From: Afipia sp. 1NLS2 | Lineage (GTDB): Bacteria; Pseudomonadota; Alphaproteobacteria; Rhizobiales; Xanthobacteraceae | Direction of reading: 5' to 3' | NCBI RefSeq assembly: GCF_000178995.1 | Contig: NZ_ADVZ01000001.1 | Location: forward strand, 124,001-188,000 | Length of the DNA: 64,000 nucleotides | Shown: one piece after another, positions 47,792-57,277 of the stretch | How the letters are laid out: each line of letters begins with the position of its first letter | Position numbering within the stretch: the first letter of the stretch is position 1 | Translations under genes and position numbers: made by a program | The notes under the pieces: generated by a model | What the model was told of the DNA's origin: nothing | Databases searched by the model: none | The model's input: the letters and a program-made list of their open reading frames with translations, nothing else

Positions 47792-47819
47792 TGTCACTTC
47801 CGGGTCCCCCTGTCTCGTC
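47792..47819 (+). promoter_or_regulatory. ECF41-type promoter
   Basis: TGTCACT at 47792-47798, 17 bases, then CGTC at 47816-47819. This matches the promoter pattern remembered for ECF41 sigma factors (TGTCACA -35, CGTC -10), and the operon it precedes ends in an ECF41 sigma factor. The first gene begins 87 bases further on. Confidence 0.6.
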
Positions 47820-47906
47820 TTGAAGCCAAATGGGCAAGAACGGCGTTCCTAGCAAGCGCCCAGAACTGCCGATCCCCGCTTCAGCGGCAACACACAGGAG
47901 GCACCA

Positions 47907-48662
47907 TTGAAGATCGTCGTTATCGGAGGCTCCGGCCTCATCGGCTCCCGGGTCGTGGCCCGGCTGCGCCAGCGTGGCCATGAGGTTCTCCCGGCCTCGC
48001 CGTCCACCGGCGTCAACACCGTCACCGGCGAAGGGCTCGCCAAGGCGTTCGCCGGGGCGCAGGTCGTGGTCGATGTCGCGAACTCCCCCTCGTTCGAGCA
48101 CAAGGCCGCGATGGCCTTCTTCGAGGCCGCGGGCCGCAACGTGCTGACGGCGGAAAAGGCCGCGGGCGTTAAACACCACGTCGCTCTGTCGGTGGTCGGC
48201 ACCGAACGCCTGCTCGAATTCGGATACTTCCACGCCAAGCTCGCGCAGGAGCTTCTGATCGAAGCATCACGCCAGCCTTACACGATTGTACGTGCCACCC
48301 AGTTCTTCGAATTCGTCGGCGGCATCGCGCAAGAAGCGACGCGGGACGATGGCGTCCACGTCTCGCCTGCGAAGATCCAGCCGATGGCGGCCGACGATGT
48401 TGCCGCCGCCGTCGCGGATGCGGCCCTTGCCGAGCCCGTGAACGGGATGATCGAGATCGGCGGGCCGGAATCCTTTCAGCTCGATCAACTCGTCCGAAAA
48501 TACCTGAGCGCGAAAAAGGACGGCAAAACAGTCATCACCGATCCTGACGCCCGCTATTTCGGCATCAGACTCGACGACCGCTCGCTGACTCCGGATACTG
48601 GCGCCCGTCTCGGCACCACCACATTCGACGCATGGCTCAATTCGCCTGCCGCCGCCCATTAA
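47907..48662 (+). CDS. NmrA-like NAD(P)-binding oxidoreductase/epimerase
   Basis: A 251-residue atypical SDR protein. The N-terminal IVVIGGSGLIGSRVVARL binds NAD(P); the catalytic YxxxK is replaced by FHAKLAQE, as in NmrA-type proteins. The start is TTG at 47907, fixed by a perfect AGGAGG five bases upstream. It is the first gene of a three-gene operon with a carboxymuconolactone decarboxylase-type protein and an ECF41 sigma factor; such oxidoreductase/epimerase genes are the usual targets of ECF41. Likely function is a stress-linked redox reaction, not identified. Confidence 0.85.
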   Translation: MKIVVIGGSGLIGSRVVARLRQRGHEVLPASPSTGVNTVTGEGLAKAFAGAQVVVDVANSPSFEHKAAMAFFEAAGRNVLTAEKAAGVKHHVALSVVGTERLLEFGYFHAKLAQELLIEASRQPYTIVRATQFFEFVGGIAQEATRDDGVHVSPAKIQPMAADDVAAAVADAALAEPVNGMIEIGGPESFQLDQLVRKYLSAKKDGKTVITDPDARYFGIRLDDRSLTPDTGARLGTTTFDAWLNSPAAAH

Positions 48663-48678
48663 CGAAGGAGCTACAACC

Positions 48679-49143
48679 ATGACAGCACGCCTCAATGACC
48701 CCTACAAACTCGCCCCCGAGGCCATCAAGGCCATGCTGGCGCTTGAAGCCGCCATCAAAGGCAGCACGCTTGAGCAGAGCCTGATCGAACTCGTGAAGAT
48801 GCGCGCCTCGCAGATCAACGGTTGCGCCTTCTGCCTGCACATGCATTCGACCGACGCGCGCAAGGCCGGCGAGACCGAGATGCGGCTCTATCTGCTCAAC
48901 GCCTGGCGCGAATCCTCTCTCTACACCCCGCGCGAACGCGCCGCCCTGGGATGGACCGACGCGCTGACCCTGATTGCGCAAACCGGCGCGCCGGATGCGG
49001 ACTGGGACGAGGTGAAGGCGCACTTCAACGAGGCCGAACAGGTCAATCTCACGCTGCTGATCGGCGCGATCAACTCGTGGAATAGGTTTGCGATCGGGCT
49101 GCGCATGCAGCACCCGAAGGGAGACAAGCTTGCAGCAGCCTGA
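48679..49143 (+). CDS. Carboxymuconolactone decarboxylase family (AhpD-like) protein
   Basis: A 154-residue all-helical CMD-fold protein. The core VKMRASQINGCAFCLHMHSTDARKAGE contains the redox CxxC (GCAFC) and the following His, as in alkylhydroperoxidase AhpD. GWTDALTLI and WNRFAIGLR are typical C-terminal pieces. It may reduce peroxides. Second gene of the ECF41-linked operon, 16 bp after the NmrA-like gene; its end overlaps the sigma-factor start by 14 bp. Confidence 0.92.
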   Translation: MTARLNDPYKLAPEAIKAMLALEAAIKGSTLEQSLIELVKMRASQINGCAFCLHMHSTDARKAGETEMRLYLLNAWRESSLYTPRERAALGWTDALTLIAQTGAPDADWDEVKAHFNEAEQVNLTLLIGAINSWNRFAIGLRMQHPKGDKLAAA

Positions 49144-50032
49144 CGGCACAACGGACGTCTTCGAGACGCAACGGCCCCGGCTGGTGCGTCTCGCCTACCG
49201 CATGCTCGGCTCGCTTGCCGAGGCCGAGGATGTGGTGCAGGACGCATGGCTGCGCTGGCAGGATGTCGACCATGCCAAGGTCGAATCCGCGCCCGCGTTT
49301 CTCTCGCGCATCGTCACGCGGCTTTGCCTCGACGTGATGAAATCCGCGCGCATGCGCCGCGAATCCTATGTCGGTTCATGGCTGCCGGAGCCAGTCATCG
49401 AAGAGGATGACGGTCCGGATGAAGACAATCTCACCCTCACGCTGATGCTCGCGCTGGAACGGCTTTCGCCGCTCGAGCGCGCGGCCTTCCTGCTTCACGA
49501 CGTGTTCGGCGTCGCGCTGAACGAAGTCGCGACCACCATCGAACGCGACCCCGCCGCCGTCCGGCAACTGGCGGCACGGGCGCGCCAGCACGTTCAGGAC
49601 GCACGCCCCCGTTATACGGTCGCGCAGGATGAAGGCAGCCGCATCGCCGAGGCTTTCTTTACGGCGTCACGCAGCGGCGACATCGATGGCCTGCGCACGC
49701 TGCTGGCTCAGAATGTCGTGGTCACGTCCGATGGCGGCGGCAAGGTCCATGCCTTCCTCAATCCGATTGTCGGCCTCAATGCCGTGCTGCGGCTCTATGA
49801 GGGCCTGACGCGCAAACTCGGCATTACAGACGGCGGATTCTACAAGCCGGTGCGGATCGACGGCCTGCCGGGCTATGTCAGCTATGAGCGCGATAACGTC
49901 TTCCAGACCACGGCTTTTGAAATCGAGGACGGCAAGATCGTGACCGTCTACATCACCCGCAATCCCGACAAGCTTCAGCATGTCGCGAAGGCGCTGGCGA
50001 TCACGCCGCCGAAGTCTCAATTGCGGCACTAG
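49130..50032 (+). CDS. ECF41-family RNA polymerase sigma factor (SigJ-like)
   Basis: A 300-residue sigma-70 ECF protein with a SnoaL-like C-terminal extension. Region 2 is RLVRLAYRMLGSLAEAEDVVQDAWLRW, region 4 covers LERLSPLERAAFLLHDVFGVALNEVATTIERDPAAVRQL. The linker WLPEP and the C-terminal motifs SDGGGKV and NPDKL are the hallmarks of ECF41, in which the extension replaces an anti-sigma factor. The start is TTG at 49130, 7 bases after AAGGGAG, and overlaps the CMD gene. It probably activates its own operon through the promoter at 47792. Confidence 0.9.
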   Translation: MQQPDGTTDVFETQRPRLVRLAYRMLGSLAEAEDVVQDAWLRWQDVDHAKVESAPAFLSRIVTRLCLDVMKSARMRRESYVGSWLPEPVIEEDDGPDEDNLTLTLMLALERLSPLERAAFLLHDVFGVALNEVATTIERDPAAVRQLAARARQHVQDARPRYTVAQDEGSRIAEAFFTASRSGDIDGLRTLLAQNVVVTSDGGGKVHAFLNPIVGLNAVLRLYEGLTRKLGITDGGFYKPVRIDGLPGYVSYERDNVFQTTAFEIEDGKIVTVYITRNPDKLQHVAKALAITPPKSQLRH

Positions 50033-50052
50033 GCAGCGGGCTGTTGCGCGGA

Positions 50053-51237
50053 TCAGTGCTCGCGGCCGGAGTTGTTGGGGTCTCGGACATCCTCGAAGGT
50101 CGCGAACTCAGCGTTCACATTCTCTCCGTTCACGGATTCGACCCTGCGCATGTCAATATTCTGCACGACCTCGCGGCTATGCCGGTCAATGGCGAACGGC
50201 CCGCGCGGGCTTTCCCATGCAGCCCCTTTCATTGCTTTCAGAAGCGCCTCGCCGTTCGTGTCGCCTTTCGCTGCCCGCAGCGCCTCGCGGATCAGGCGCG
50301 TGCCGTCATAGCCGCTCACCGCCATCGCGCCCGGCGTCTCGCCATAGGCCGTCCGGTAAGCCTCGACGAACAGCCGGTTCGTGCGCGAGGGATGCGCGGC
50401 CGAATAGAAATGCGCGGTCACGATTCCGAGTGCGGACGGCCCGAGAGTCTTCAGAATTGAATCGTCGGTGAGGTCGCCCGTCGCGATTAGCCTGATGCCA
50501 TCTTGCCCGAAGCCTTGTTCCGCGATGGCCTCGAGCACCCGGTGTATCTGCCACGGCGCGATAAACAGAAACACCGCATCGGGCTTTGCCTGCTTGATCT
50601 GCATCAGCGGCGCGGCAAGATCGGGCTCGGTCAAGGCAATCCTGTATTCGTCGCTCACCGTGCGCTCGTCACCAGCGAACGCCCTGGAGAATTCCTTCAG
50701 CGCATCATTGCCCGGCGCATAGTCGGAGATCAGCGCGGCGACGTTGCGAATGCCGTTCTTCGCTGCCCATTTGCCGAGCGTCGCGGCGGATTGCGCCAGC
50801 GTCGCACCGCTGCGGACGATGAAGGGCGAACGGGTGGTGATGACCGAAGTCTGCGCGCCCATCACGACCATCGGAATTTTCGCATTGGTCGCGAACGGTG
50901 CCGCGACGGCGGCGGCAGGCGACGTGCCGAACCCCGCCAGCACATCGACCTTGTCTTCCTCGACGAGGCTCTTGACCGCTTCGCGCGTGTGATCGGGATT
51001 GCCTTCGTCATCGCGGACAATCACCTCGATCCGCGTCCCCTCGACGGTGTCGCCGTTCTGCTCAAGATAGAGCCGCATCGCGTCGTCGATCTGCTTGCCG
51101 GTCTCGGCGAGCGGACCCGACAGCGGCAGCACGAGGCCGATCTTTAGGGTAGGCTCGGCGGCAACGGCAGGCTGCGCCACGGCAATCCCCAGCGCGCCGG
51201 TCGCGACGAGGAGAAACTGCCGCAGCGAAAACGCCAT
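50053..51237 (-). CDS. Periplasmic ABC binding protein, branched-chain amino-acid (LivK) type
   Basis: A 394-residue type I periplasmic binding protein with a signal peptide (about 1-26, ending AVAAEP). The fold shows IGLVLPLSGPLAETGKQIDDAM near the N-terminus and SGYDGTRLIREALRAAKGD at the hinge end, typical of Leu/Ile/Val/amide binding proteins. No permease or ATPase gene is adjacent, so it must share or have lost its transporter. ATG at 51237 lies 5 bp after the purU stop; a TTG further up is less likely. Confidence 0.85.
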   Translation of the reverse strand: MAFSLRQFLLVATGALGIAVAQPAVAAEPTLKIGLVLPLSGPLAETGKQIDDAMRLYLEQNGDTVEGTRIEVIVRDDEGNPDHTREAVKSLVEEDKVDVLAGFGTSPAAAVAAPFATNAKIPMVVMGAQTSVITTRSPFIVRSGATLAQSAATLGKWAAKNGIRNVAALISDYAPGNDALKEFSRAFAGDERTVSDEYRIALTEPDLAAPLMQIKQAKPDAVFLFIAPWQIHRVLEAIAEQGFGQDGIRLIATGDLTDDSILKTLGPSALGIVTAHFYSAAHPSRTNRLFVEAYRTAYGETPGAMAVSGYDGTRLIREALRAAKGDTNGEALLKAMKGAAWESPRGPFAIDRHSREVVQNIDMRRVESVNGENVNAEFATFEDVRDPNNSGREH

Positions 51238-51242
51238 CGCGC

Positions 51243-52106
51243 TCAATCCTTGAACACCACCGTCTTGCGGCCGTTGAGGATGACGCGATCCTCCAGATGA
51301 TAACGCAAGCCGCGCGCCAGCACCTGCCGTTCGATGTCCGCGCCCTTGCGCACCAGAATCTCGGGCGGATCGCGGTGGCTGATGCGCTCGACATCCTGCT
51401 CGATGATCGGACCTTCATCGAGATCGCCGGTGACGTAATGCGCGGTCGCGCCGATCAGTTTCACGCCGCGCGCATGGGCCTGATGATAGGGCTTGGCGCC
51501 CTTGAAGCCCGGCAGGAACGAGTGATGGATGTTGATGCAGCGGCCCGACAGTTTCGCGGCAAGGTCGTCGGACAGCACCTGCATGTAGCGCGCCAGCACG
51601 ACGAGATCGGTCTGCGTCTCCTGCACCAGCTTCCAGATCTGGGCTTCCTGCTCCGCCTTGGTGTCGCGTGTCACCGGCAGATAGTGGAACGGGATGTCGC
51701 CGAACTCGATGCCCTCATAGGTCTCGCGCGGGTGGTTGGAGACGATCGCGGTCGGCACCATCGGCAGGTCGGTGTAACGCCAGCGATAGAGCAGATCGGC
51801 GAGGCAATGGGTCGATTTCGACACCATCAGCATGACGCGCTGGTGCTCGCTACGGCTGCGCAACTGCCAGGTCATGCCGAACGGCACCGCGATGGCGCCG
51901 AAACCGCCGCGCAGCGTGGCTAGGTCGGAGGAGCCATCCACCGTGTTGAACGTCACGCGCATGAAGAACTTACCGGTTTCGGTGTCGTCGAATTGCTGGG
52001 CGTCGAGAATGTTCTGTCCGCTGGCGAACAGGAAGGTCGATACCGCCGAGACGATTCCGGGGCGGTTGTCGCAGGACAGGGTCAGAACGAATTGCTGGGC
52101 AAGCAT
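51243..52106 (-). CDS. purU: Formyltetrahydrofolate deformylase
   Basis: A 287-residue enzyme. An ACT domain ([29 protein letters not shown]) precedes a formyltransferase-fold domain with the diagnostic [21 protein letters not shown] and [19 protein letters not shown]. It releases formate from 10-formyl-THF, balancing one-carbon units for purine synthesis. Start at 52106 gives the canonical [12 protein letters not shown]; the longer frame is rejected. Divergent from the hemD-like gene. Confidence 0.95.
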   Translation of the reverse strand: MLAQQFVLTLSCDNRPGIVSAVSTFLFASGQNILDAQQFDDTETGKFFMRVTFNTVDGSSDLATLRGGFGAIAVPFGMTWQLRSRSEHQRVMLMVSKSTHCLADLLYRWRYTDLPMVPTAIVSNHPRETYEGIEFGDIPFHYLPVTRDTKAEQEAQIWKLVQETQTDLVVLARYMQVLSDDLAAKLSGRCINIHHSFLPGFKGAKPYHQAHARGVKLIGATAHYVTGDLDEGPIIEQDVERISHRDPPEILVRKGADIERQVLARGLRYHLEDRVILNGRKTVVFKD

Positions 52107-52242
52107 GGGAAATCTGATCTTTTGGATGGGCGAGATGAGTGAAAGCGCGTCTGCTCTAGCACCCGCCTCCCCTTGCGCCAATCCTGTCCCGCCCGACATG
52201 ATGAAATGGTATGACAAACCGACCCACCCTTCGCGAGGCACC

Positions 52243-53079
52243 ATGGCCGGCAGACTAAGCGGATACCGCATCCTCATTCTGGAAACCCGCGAGGAAGCCC
52301 AGTTTTCCCGCCTGCTGCGGGACCAGGGCGCGGACGTGCTCCAGTGCCCGATGTTTACCATCGAGGACACGCCCGATCAGGACGCGGTCGGCGGCTGGAT
52401 CAAAAACACGATCCACGAGCCGCTCGACGATCTGGTGCTGATGACCGGCGAGGGCGTGCGGCGGCTGGTGGCTGCGGCCAAACGGATCGGCCTCGAAAAT
52501 GAATTCATTGCCGCATTGGCTCGGCCACGAAAATACGCGCGTGGCCCCAAGCCCGTGAATGCGCTCCGCCAGATCGGCCTCACCGCCGAAATGGTCGTGG
52601 AGCCACCCACAACGGAAGGCATCATCGCCACGCTGTCCAAAGCTGAATTGAAAGGCCATCGCGTCGGCCTGCAGCTTTACCCGGAGAAGGATCACAGCCC
52701 GCTGCTCGCCGCGGTGCGCGAGGCCGGCGCGACGCCCGTTCCGGTTGAGCCCTATGTTTATGATGCGCGAGCAGCGCAGCCGAACATCGCCGCCGCCATC
52801 GGCGAGATCGCCGCAGGGCGCGTCGATGCCATCGCGCTCACCAGTTCCGGGCAGGTGCGACGGCTGGTGGAGGCCGCGCGGGCGGAGGGCAGCGAAGAGC
52901 AGTTGCGGCTGGGACTCGCGCAGACGCCGGTGGCCTCCATCGGCCCCGTCGTCTCCAATGAACTGAAAGCCTACGGCCTGCAGACCGACATCTCTCCCGC
53001 CAACGGCGCTTATTTCATGAAGCCTTTAATTCAGGCCATCACCGCCCGACTCACGAAAACCCATCCGCTCCCGCACTGA
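52243..53079 (+). CDS. hemD: Uroporphyrinogen-III synthase family protein
   Basis: A 278-residue two-domain HemD-fold protein. [27 protein letters not shown] and [20 protein letters not shown], plus the closing [17 protein letters not shown], match uroporphyrinogen-III synthase, which closes and flips ring D in haem synthesis. A hemD gene away from hemC is usual in this family, but some such genes are paralogues, so the symbol is tentative. Start ATG at 52243 has GAGGCACC upstream; a longer frame from 51832 overlaps purU and is rejected. Confidence 0.75.
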   Translation: MAGRLSGYRILILETREEAQFSRLLRDQGADVLQCPMFTIEDTPDQDAVGGWIKNTIHEPLDDLVLMTGEGVRRLVAAAKRIGLENEFIAALARPRKYARGPKPVNALRQIGLTAEMVVEPPTTEGIIATLSKAELKGHRVGLQLYPEKDHSPLLAAVREAGATPVPVEPYVYDARAAQPNIAAAIGEIAAGRVDAIALTSSGQVRRLVEAARAEGSEEQLRLGLAQTPVASIGPVVSNELKAYGLQTDISPANGAYFMKPLIQAITARLTKTHPLPH

Positions 53080-53216
53080 GGCTCTGTAAAGGGATTTGCG
53101 GCGACAGGGCTGTGGATGACGCGGCTAATCCACAATTGCTAGCGGACAACGGCAGAACGATTTGGCAACCTGTGCGTTGAGGTGAACAGGCAGCCAGGGA
53201 ACCGTGGAGCCGCATC

Positions 53217-53426
53217 ATGACCTCCGCTCAGACCGCGACTGAACCCGTTGCGACCACCGTTTCATTTGAGGAGCAGTTGCGGCAGGCCCGCGCGCTGGTC
53301 GGCGAAGGACGCAGGCTCCTGCACATGGCGAACCGCAACTTGCGCACAGGCAATATTCTTGTCCGCCGCAGCCATCAGCGCCTCACCGACACTGAGGCCT
53401 ATTTCCGCCGGACTCACCCGCGCTGA
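53217..53426 (+). CDS. Small hypothetical protein (69 residues)
   Basis: A 69-residue basic, helical protein: Thr/Ala/Val-rich start, then FEEQLRQARALVGEGRRLLHMANRNLRTGNILVRRSHQRL. A GGAG ribosome site precedes the ATG. No membrane segment or known domain. It ends 3 bp before the stop codon of convergent ppc. It may be a genuine small gene. Confidence 0.55.
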   Translation: MTSAQTATEPVATTVSFEEQLRQARALVGEGRRLLHMANRNLRTGNILVRRSHQRLTDTEAYFRRTHPR

Positions 53427-53429
53427 AAT

Positions 53430-56237
53430 TTAGCCGCTGTTCCGCAATCCCGCCGAAATGCCGTTGATCGTGATCTGGATGCCGCGCAGCACCTGCGGGT
53501 CCTCGTTCTTGGCGCGATAGGCCTTGAGAAACTCGACCTGCACATGGTTGAGCGGATCGAGATAGGGAAAGCGGTGACGGATCGAGCGTTCCAGCAGCGG
53601 GTTGTGCCCGAGCAGCCGATCCTGCTCCATGATCTTCAACAGCCAGCCGATCGAATTCTGCCACTCGGTGCGGATGCGCAGGAAGATGGTGTCCCGCAAC
53701 GTCTTGTCCGGCACCAGCTCGGCATAGCGCGAGGCGACCGCGATGCTGCTCTTGGACAGCACCATGTCCATGTTCGACAAAAGCATGCGGAAGAACGGCC
53801 ACTCGCGATAGAGCTCGCGCAGGAAAGGCAGGCCCCTGTCCGGGTTCTTGCCGACCCATTCGCTGACCGCACTGCCGAAGCCGTACCAGCCCGGCAGCAT
53901 GAGACGGCACTGCGCCCATGAGAACACCCATGGGATCGCGCGCAGATTCTCGATCCGCCGCGCCTTGCTGCGCGAGGCCGGGCGGCTGCCGATGTTGAGC
54001 GTCGAGATTTCGTTAATGACGGTGGAGGCCCAGAAATACTCCTCGAAGCCTTCCGTCTCATAGACAAGACCGCGATAGGAGGCGAAGGCGAGCGCCGACA
54101 ATTCCTCCATCGCCGCGAGATACTCCTGGCGCGGCGCGGAGTGCTGCGGCTGTAACAGACTTGCTTCCAGCGTCGCGGCAGCGAGGATTTCCAGATTCTG
54201 CCGCCCGACCTCGGGGTTGGTGTATTTCGACGAGATGATCTCGCCCTGCTCGGTGATGCGGATCTGTCCCTGTACTGCCCCGCCCGGCTGCGCCAGCACC
54301 GCCTCGTAGCTCGGGCCGCCGCCACGCCCGACCGAACCGCCACGGCCATGGAACAACCGCAGCCGCACCCTATGCTTCTCGAATACCTCAACGAGGCTGA
54401 TTTCCGCCTTGTACAATTCCCAGCCCGAGGTGACGAACCCACCATCCTTGTTGCTGTCGGAATAGCCGAGCATCACCTCCTGAAGGCCGCCGCGGCTGTC
54501 GACCAGACGGCGATATTCCGGCAGCGACAGCGCGCGATCCATGATGCCCGCGCAATTGCGCAAATCCTCGATGGTCTCGAACAGCGGCACCAGATTGATG
54601 TGGCTGACGCCATTGGGATCGATCAACCCGACTTCCTTAAGCAGCACCGCGATTTCAAGAAGGTCGGAGACACCTTCCGACATCGACACGATGCTCTGCG
54701 GAATACATTGACGCCCGAACCGCGCGTGAGCCTCGGCCGCCATCCGCAGCACCGCGAGTTCGCCGCTTGTCTCCTCGCCATAGCTTGCGAACGGGGAGAT
54801 CAGGGACCGCGCGGTATGCAGTTCGCGCACCAAGAGCGCGCAGCGCTCATCTTCCGACCGATCAAGATAATTGGTGCCCGGCGCAACGGCTTCGAACAAT
54901 TCCGCGATGGTGCGTTCGTGCACCGCCGAATTCTGCCGCAGGTCGAGACTGGCAAGATGGAATCCGAAGCAATCGACCGCGCGCCGCAACCGCCGCAGCC
55001 GTCCGCGCGCGATGACATGGGAGCCGTTCTCGATCAGCGAGCGGTTGATGATGTCAAGATCGCCGCGAAGGGCTTCGACGCTTTCGTAAGGCGCCGCTTC
55101 ACCACCCGCCCGGCCGCCAGTGCGTACGCCGAACACACCCGCCGTCGCCTTCAGCCGCGAATAAACGCCATGGACGGCGCGGCGATAGGGCTCGCGGCCA
55201 CGGTGCGCGGAGACGGACGGCGAACGCTCGATCAGCGCCTGCAATTCCTCCGTCACATCCACGAGATCCACGGCGAGAGACAATTCGCCATAGAGCTTCT
55301 GCAATTCCTGCAGGTAGAAATTCAGCACGCGCTCGCATTGCATCTGCAACGTGCCGCGCAAGACGTCGGCGGTGACGAACGGGTTGCCGTCGCGGTCGCC
55401 GCCGATCCAGCTTCCCATCTTCAGGAACGAGGCCAGTTCTTTTCCGTCCTCGTCGGCGCCGAGACGATCTTCCAGCAGGTTCAGCAGCCGCGGCAACTGT
55501 TTGAGGAAGGTATAATCGTAGAACGATAGGCCGTTCTGCACTTCGTCGAGCACGGTGAGCTTGGTCCGGCGCAACAGATTGGTCTGCCACAACGTCAGCA
55601 CGCAGCGGCGAAGCTGTTCATCGTTGTCCGCAAGCTCCTCCGCCGTCATCTGGGTACGGTCGCGCTCCTCGAGCAGCGCCGCGATGTCCATTTCACGGTC
55701 GATGGTGCTCTTGCGGCGCACTTCGGTCGGATGCGCGGTCAGGACCGGGCTCACCAATGCGCCATCGAAAAAATCACGCAATTGTTTTGCCGAGAAGCCT
55801 GCCTCGCGGGCGCGCTCGACCGTCCCGGCGAGCGTCGTCGCCGCGGTCGCAAGCCCCGCACCGCTCTGGTTGCGGGTCTGGCGGATGTGGTTCTGGTCTT
55901 CGGCGATGTTGGCGAGGTGGGAGAAATAGCTGAAGGCGCGCACGATGCGCACCGTCTCGGCGATGGACCGGCCGTCCAGCATCGCCTCCAGTTCATGGCG
56001 GGCGCCGATGTCCTCGTCGCGATGGAAGCGGATCGACGCCTGGCGGATGCTCTCCACCAGATCGAAAACGTCATCGCCTTCCTGATCGCGAACCGTATCG
56101 CCCAGAATCCGTCCCAACAGCCGTATTTCCGCGCGTAATTGGGCGTCGGCCTGTGACGACAGGACATCCTCCCGGCTGGAGGGTTCGCTGGAACTGGAAA
56201 GAGGCTTTCGCTCGAAAGCCGAAACGTCGGACGCCAT
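53430..56237 (-). CDS. ppc: Phosphoenolpyruvate carboxylase
   Basis: A 935-residue enzyme that carboxylates PEP to oxaloacetate. Active-site segments: [14 protein letters not shown] (catalytic His), [24 protein letters not shown] and [14 protein letters not shown] (catalytic Arg/Gly loop), and the C-terminal [14 protein letters not shown] of bacterial PEPCs. The ATG at 56237 is preferred to an upstream TTG (56255). Long single gene; it ends 3 bp from a convergent small gene. Confidence 0.97.
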   Translation of the reverse strand: MASDVSAFERKPLSSSSEPSSREDVLSSQADAQLRAEIRLLGRILGDTVRDQEGDDVFDLVESIRQASIRFHRDEDIGARHELEAMLDGRSIAETVRIVRAFSYFSHLANIAEDQNHIRQTRNQSGAGLATAATTLAGTVERAREAGFSAKQLRDFFDGALVSPVLTAHPTEVRRKSTIDREMDIAALLEERDRTQMTAEELADNDEQLRRCVLTLWQTNLLRRTKLTVLDEVQNGLSFYDYTFLKQLPRLLNLLEDRLGADEDGKELASFLKMGSWIGGDRDGNPFVTADVLRGTLQMQCERVLNFYLQELQKLYGELSLAVDLVDVTEELQALIERSPSVSAHRGREPYRRAVHGVYSRLKATAGVFGVRTGGRAGGEAAPYESVEALRGDLDIINRSLIENGSHVIARGRLRRLRRAVDCFGFHLASLDLRQNSAVHERTIAELFEAVAPGTNYLDRSEDERCALLVRELHTARSLISPFASYGEETSGELAVLRMAAEAHARFGRQCIPQSIVSMSEGVSDLLEIAVLLKEVGLIDPNGVSHINLVPLFETIEDLRNCAGIMDRALSLPEYRRLVDSRGGLQEVMLGYSDSNKDGGFVTSGWELYKAEISLVEVFEKHRVRLRLFHGRGGSVGRGGGPSYEAVLAQPGGAVQGQIRITEQGEIISSKYTNPEVGRQNLEILAAATLEASLLQPQHSAPRQEYLAAMEELSALAFASYRGLVYETEGFEEYFWASTVINEISTLNIGSRPASRSKARRIENLRAIPWVFSWAQCRLMLPGWYGFGSAVSEWVGKNPDRGLPFLRELYREWPFFRMLLSNMDMVLSKSSIAVASRYAELVPDKTLRDTIFLRIRTEWQNSIGWLLKIMEQDRLLGHNPLLERSIRHRFPYLDPLNHVQVEFLKAYRAKNEDPQVLRGIQITINGISAGLRNSG

Positions 56238-56355
56238 TGATGGATGCGCTTTCAAAAACTGCTTTCGACTTTCGTCGCAATTTTTGCAGGGCAGCGCAAG
56301 ATAGTTTCATCTTTTGAAAAGATGTCCCACGGCCGTTGCCACGGGATTGGCCCTT

Positions 56356-56556
56356 TTAGCCCTTGCGCGGCTCCTTCCGGGCCTCGCCGGACTTTTTCGT
56401 GGTCGAAGGCTGCGTGACGCTCACCGGATCGGAGGCCGGAAACGTATCCCGCAGCCCCTTGTCGAGCTCCTTTTTCGCACGACGATCTTCCCGCGCGGCC
56501 GCATGCGGATTTTCCGCGTGCTTGTCATGCGGGGCCGGATCGAATTTGTCGTCCAT
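56356..56556 (-). CDS. Small hydrophilic stress-type protein (66 residues)
   Basis: A 66-residue very charged protein, MDDKFDPAPHDKHAENPHAAAREDRRAKKELDKGLRDTFPASDPVSVTQPS-type, with no membrane segment; RDTFPASDPVSVTQP is a motif I know from small conserved alphaproteobacterial proteins. The ribosome site GGAGAGG lies upstream. It is divergent from the CsbD gene and shares with it a region with two EcfG-like promoters, suggesting a role in the general stress response. Function unknown. Confidence 0.65.
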   Translation of the reverse strand: MDDKFDPAPHDKHAENPHAAAREDRRAKKELDKGLRDTFPASDPVSVTQPSTTKKSGEARKEPRKG

Positions 56557-56597
56557 CGCAACCTCTCCATTCACGTTCGAAATCGTCCGTGATGACC

Positions 56598-56622
56598 AAT
56601 GCGCGGCGGCAGAGGATGTTCC
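56598..56622 (-). promoter_or_regulatory. EcfG-like promoter for the 66-residue gene
   Basis: On the minus strand GGAAC (56622-56618), 16 bases, then CATT (56601-56598). The general-stress sigma EcfG consensus is GGAAC-N16/17-CGTT, so three of the four -10 bases agree. The start codon follows 42 bases later. Confidence 0.5.
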
Positions 56623-56634
56623 GGCGGGAGCACC

Positions 56635-56659
56635 GGAACCTTCACAAGGTCCGCCGGTT
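56635..56659 (+). promoter_or_regulatory. EcfG-like promoter for the CsbD gene
   Basis: GGAAC at 56635-56639, 16 bases, then GGTT at 56656-56659. It agrees with the EcfG consensus apart from one base in the -10, and lies 30 bp upstream of the CsbD start. Back-to-back with the promoter at 56598-56622. Confidence 0.5.
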
Positions 56660-56688
56660 GGCGCTGCGAACAAGGGAGCGAGATCATC

Positions 56689-57096
56689 ATGGACGAGAAG
56701 CGTGTGGAAGGCGCGGCCAATTCGGTCGCGGGCAAGGCCGAAGCGGCCTACGGACGGTTGACCGGAGATGCGGCCGCAGAGGCGAAGGGCCGTGCGCGCG
56801 AAGCCACCGGCACCGTGCAGCGGATTTACGGACAGGCCAAGGATGCCGCGGCGGATGCTGCAGACAATCTCGGCGATGCCGCGTCCGATCTCGCCTCGCA
56901 GGCTGTAGAGACAGCCGGGCAGTATTACCGGCAGGGCAACCGCGCGCTCGCCTCCACCATCCGGCATCAGCCGCTGGGCGCGCTTCTTGCCGCCGGTGTG
57001 GCAGGCTTCGCACTCGCTCTGCTCATCAATCGCCCGCCGCCGCGCAGGCGTCCGCGCTGGATCGAACTGCGCGACTGGCGCGACCACCTGCGGTAA
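56689..57096 (+). CDS. CsbD-domain protein with C-terminal membrane segment
   Basis: A 135-residue protein. Residues 1-60 are a CsbD-like domain (VEGAANSVAGKAEAAYGRLTGDAAAEAKGRA), then an Ala-rich helical region, a membrane helix near 105-122 (LGALLAAGVAGFALALLI) and a basic tail. CsbD is a general-stress protein in Bacillus; its role is unknown. Good ribosome site (AGGGAG). In rhizobia such genes belong to the EcfG regulon, in agreement with the upstream element. Confidence 0.82.
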   Translation: MDEKRVEGAANSVAGKAEAAYGRLTGDAAAEAKGRAREATGTVQRIYGQAKDAAADAADNLGDAASDLASQAVETAGQYYRQGNRALASTIRHQPLGALLAAGVAGFALALLINRPPPRRRPRWIELRDWRDHLR

Positions 57097-57174
57097 GCGG
57101 AGCGCGCACCGTCACGCCTATTGGACTGCACCGGAAGCGTGATTGAACGAAAATGCGCGTTTATTCCCGTTTCT

Positions 57175-57203
57175 GAAATGGCCCGCTTGCAGCGGGTCAT
57201 TTC
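57175..57203 (+). other. Perfect hairpin in CLC leader
   Basis: GAAATG-G-CCCGCT (57175-57187) pairs with AGCGGG-T-CATTTC (57191-57203): a 13-bp stem including one G-T pair, loop TGC. It is 79 bp after the CsbD stop and 75 bp before the CLC start. It may end the CsbD message or control the next gene. Confidence 0.5.
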
Positions 57204-57277
57204 GATTTCCCATGCCGTTTTCCTTGCTGTAGAGAACGCAAAACCCCGGCACGGCGCTGGGGCGCACGCACTGACAC

